From NCBI RefSeq assembly GCF_037975245.1, contig NC_092573.1, positions 17,350,265-17,414,264 on the forward strand: 64,000 nucleotides of DNA, written 5' to 3'. The DNA is from Apostichopus japonicus. Lineage: Eukaryota > Echinodermata > Holothuroidea > Aspidochirotida > Stichopodidae. Made by a program: the position numbers and the translations under genes. The notes under the pieces were generated by a model. The model was not told the origin of the DNA and did not search any database. It worked only from the letters and a program-made list of their open reading frames with translations. Shown piece by piece: positions 61,306-64,000 of this stretch; position 1 is the first letter of the stretch, and each line of letters starts with the position of its first letter.

Positions 61306-62279
61306 GCAATTCAGCCAATCAGCTGAGTGTGCGTACCTGCTGGTTTATTCCAGTTGGCGTGACTTCAAAGAAGCATATTTTCATATTTGAGAGTTCTCAG
61401 TTAGTCTTCATCCCATAAGGACGTATTGTAAGTGTTCTCATTACTTTGGGCCCTTTATTATTTAACCGTTTCAAGTTTCAGCCCATCTATTGTATTCAAT
61501 TTTGAATCCGGACCTTTCAATAAAGTTATCATGAAGTATCTGATTCGTCTCCTGAACTGTTTCTCGTATAATTATTATGTTTCGGACTTAACCCTCTGCA
61601 AAATAATCTTGGTAATGCGCCCACACTAACCTGACATAAGTATCAACTAAAACCCTGCCTTACATATTTAATTTCTATAGGTCTTTTACCTATTGTAAAA
61701 ATACCAGTTTAAACTCATGACAAACTATGTGTGTTAACAAAATATGTGAATATTATGCCCTTAATCCCCTTCCCTTATTACACCAGCTTTCCTTTCATCT
61801 CTTCACTGAAGTCCACATGCTTTCATGCCAGCTATATTTCAATGCAACTTCAACTTGATACCGTACTAGCTGCCCTGCAAACCAAATGGTGTGTATTCAG
61901 AAATTCATATGATTTCACAGCATGGAAACTCTGCAACTGGTTAGAACAAACTTGTGCTAATTGTTGGCAAGTTTCCATTGACAAAACAATGTAACAGTAG
62001 GCAGATTGAGAGTCATTTGATATAGTTTTCCTAAAATGAGTTATAAAAATACTGAGGGAACCATTTGCAGAATTCTATTAGTTTTCGACAAAATTATCTA
62101 AACAATATGAATTGTGCTTTTACACCATAAGATAGTTTTGTCACAGTCCTACCTTTTTAAACAATAAGGCCAGATACACAGCGTAGAGTAATTACACACA
62201 CCTTAGTCATCATCTATGATTTCCTTTTGAAAATAAAATAAAAGAATCTTTAGTTTTGGAGAATAGAAAATTCCTTTTG
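61306..62279. other. Intergenic DNA
   Basis: AT-rich, no recognisable gene or repeat. Confidence 0.5.
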
Positions 62280-62817
62280 CAGACCTGCCAACCTGTTTGA
62301 CCCCAAAATAGGGAGAATAACATTTATCAGGGCCAAAAAATAGGGAGAATAAGGGGAAAATAGGGAGCTTGGTAATTTTCAACTGAAATGATATAAATAC
62401 TCCTAAATAAGTATAGTCTACTTATGCAATACAGTGAGAGAATCATCCAATCAGTGTTTCTTGTTGTAGTTTACAGTAGCTCGCTTCGCCTTCTACAGGG
62501 TTTCTTTAGTAGGCTTCCATTTGAAACAGGGAACAGTGGACTTTGGGTACTGTGACTTCATGCCTAGTATGCTAGATAGAGTCCCCATCAAGCTTGAGAC
62601 TTGACCGACTGTCTGTCTTGTTCTTGCGAACTACACTGAATAGCCTTTCCTGTTCAGCGTTACTGTGGGGAATTACTAAGACTAGGACTAATTGTTGGCT
62701 ATTTTCAGAAATGTCGCAAGTTGAAACATTAAAAAACCGGGAGAATAGAATATGAAACCGGGAGATTCGGGTAAAAACCGGGAGTCTCCCGGTAAAACCG
62801 GGAGAGTGACGGGTCTG
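62280..62817 (-). mobile_element. hAT element remnant with transposase C-terminus
   Basis: The ends are CAGACCTGCCAAC at the left and GTCACCCGTCTG-like (GTGACGGGTCTG) at the right. Both are directly abutted by CTTTTG (62274-62279 and 62818-62823), which may be an eroded 8-bp target duplication. On the - strand near 62580-62690 it reads VLVIPHSNAEQERLFSVVRK and NKTDSRSSL, the dimerisation region at the end of hAT transposases. The rest of the transposase is deleted. GGGAGAATA and CCGGGAG tandem words lie near both ends. Confidence 0.78.
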
Positions 62818-63384
62818 CTTTTGACTTTGAAACACTAATTTGATATTATTAGACCATTAATAATAGCAATCATTATTTTAAATAGTTCATAGGTGTTCAG
62901 TAAAACTGGTTACCTACTATCAGAGTACTGGGTAGAGTATTTTTTTTAAATTAACACTGAGCTATTGACAGCAAGATTCATAAAACCATTGAAAATTCCC
63001 CCCAATATGATTTTTTACCTACAGTACAACATTGAGTGATTTGAGTCCCAGCAATATTTAGGAAATGTTTATCTTCCTTTAATCTATCCATCTAAGTCCT
63101 GCAGACCAAACTTAATATGCGCCATTAAAAGGCACTGTTTAGTATTTTAATTAAGTTGGTTGTGATGATAGGCATAAATTAGGCCCATTAACAAAAGTAA
63201 TAATAAGTGGAAATTATAATGGGAAAATATAAAATACAACAAACTTTTACAAAGAAATTACTGTAACAAAAGAAGGTGACTACTTTTAATGGATACACAT
63301 GTGAGTTACTATTTGTGGATAATTTGTATGAAACCAATTCATTTGATGCCTGCTTCACGTTTTCTATTTTTCCCTTAAAACAGT
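62818..63384. other. Intergenic DNA
   Basis: AT-rich; nothing recognised before the minisatellite. Confidence 0.5.
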
Positions 63385-64000
63385 GGGTAAACTGTACCTA
63401 ATACTAGCTACAGGAGTACACCTAATACAGTGGGTATACTGCACCTAATACTACCTACTGTAGTATACACTTAATACAGTGGGTAAACTGCACCTAATAC
63501 TACTTACTGTAGCATACACTTAATAAAGTGGGTATACTGCACCTAATACTACCTACTGTACCTACTGTAGTCTTGTCTTAATACAGTGGGAAAACTGCAC
63601 CTAATACTACCTACTTATATACACTTAATACAGTGGGTAAACTGCATCTAATACTAACTACTTTAGTATACACCTAATACAGTGGGTAAACTGCACCTAA
63701 TACTACCTACTGTAGTATACACCTAATACAGTGGGTAAACTGCACCTAATACTACCTACTGTAGTATACACCTAATACAGTGGATAAACTGCAACTATTA
63801 CTACCTACTGTAGTCTTCACTTAATACAGTGGGAAAACTGCACCTAATACTACCTACTTTAGTATACACTTAATACAGTGGGAAAACTGCACCTAATACT
63901 ACCTACTGTAGTATACACCTAATACAGTGGGTAAACTGCACCTAATACTACCTACTGTAGTCTTCACTTAATACTGTGGGAAAACTGCACCTAATACTAT
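63385..64000 (+). repeat. 49-bp minisatellite, about 12 copies, running off the window
   Basis: The unit contains CACCTAATACTACCTACTG, TAGTATACACCTAATACAG and TGGGTAAACTG. Copies differ by a few substitutions (TATACAC or TCTTCAC, GGGTAAAC or GGGAAAAC), which gives at least two variant types mixed along the array. It continues past the last base. Confidence 0.95.

Noticed and set aside
63385-64000. CRISPR-like array
   Set aside because: The whole 49-bp unit repeats with no unique spacers, and the genome is eukaryotic. It is a minisatellite.

Overview
The window looks like nuclear DNA of a marine deuterostome invertebrate. An echinoderm, perhaps a sea cucumber, is my best guess, but it is inferred only from the gene and repeat style: long repeat-filled introns, a DIRS-type retrotransposon, many short inverted-repeat elements, and AGGTCA-rich repeat blocks. 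It is AT-rich, and most of it is transposable-element DNA.

Two host genes stand out, and they converge. On the + strand, 5497-27484, is a SCAMP (secretory carrier-associated membrane protein) gene whose first exon lies upstream of the window. Its most striking feature is two pairs of duplicated exons of identical phase: 20837-20996 versus 22626-22797 (TM1-TM2 plus E peptide), and 25313-25454 versus 25917-26055 (TM3-TM4 loop plus TM4). Any one-from-each choice stays in frame; taking both members of a pair does not, so they look like mutually exclusive exons giving four isoforms. On the - strand, 44674-49129, is a three-exon ZNF474-like gene encoding seven C2HC zinc fingers.

Mobile DNA, left to right: a decayed, deleted DIRS copy (1-2567); a small inverted-repeat element (4672-4918); a 7.9-kb TA-flanked Tc1/mariner-type inverted-repeat element (7998-15864) interrupted by an AGGTCA-rich block; directly beside it a 3.9-kb PIF/Harbinger-like element (15973-19901, TAA target duplication). 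Both of these large elements lie in one SCAMP intron. Between the genes lie a fold-back element (31484-32039), a non-LTR retrotransposon fragment with a tRNA-derived SINE inside it (33985-35250), a 1.1-kb element with a 9-bp target duplication (35812-36930), and a nearly complete DIRS retrotransposon (37709-44104, - strand) with inverted terminal repeats, the internal complementary region, an open RT/RNase H/methyltransferase frame and an open tyrosine recombinase, but a broken gag. A hAT-like MITE sits in the ZNF474-like intron (47128-47645).

Beyond the ZNF474-like gene are a decayed Ty3/gypsy pol (49870-51850), a repeat-rich stretch, and a 6.2-kb region (54141-60341) bounded by inverted repeats. 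That region holds a broken gene for a P2X7 C-terminal-like cysteine domain on one strand and a fragment resembling the end of a THAP domain on the other. It may be a two-gene DNA transposon and is the best candidate here for something undescribed. The window ends with a 570-bp hAT MITE (60728-61297), a hAT transposase remnant (62280-62817), and a 49-bp minisatellite that runs off the edge.
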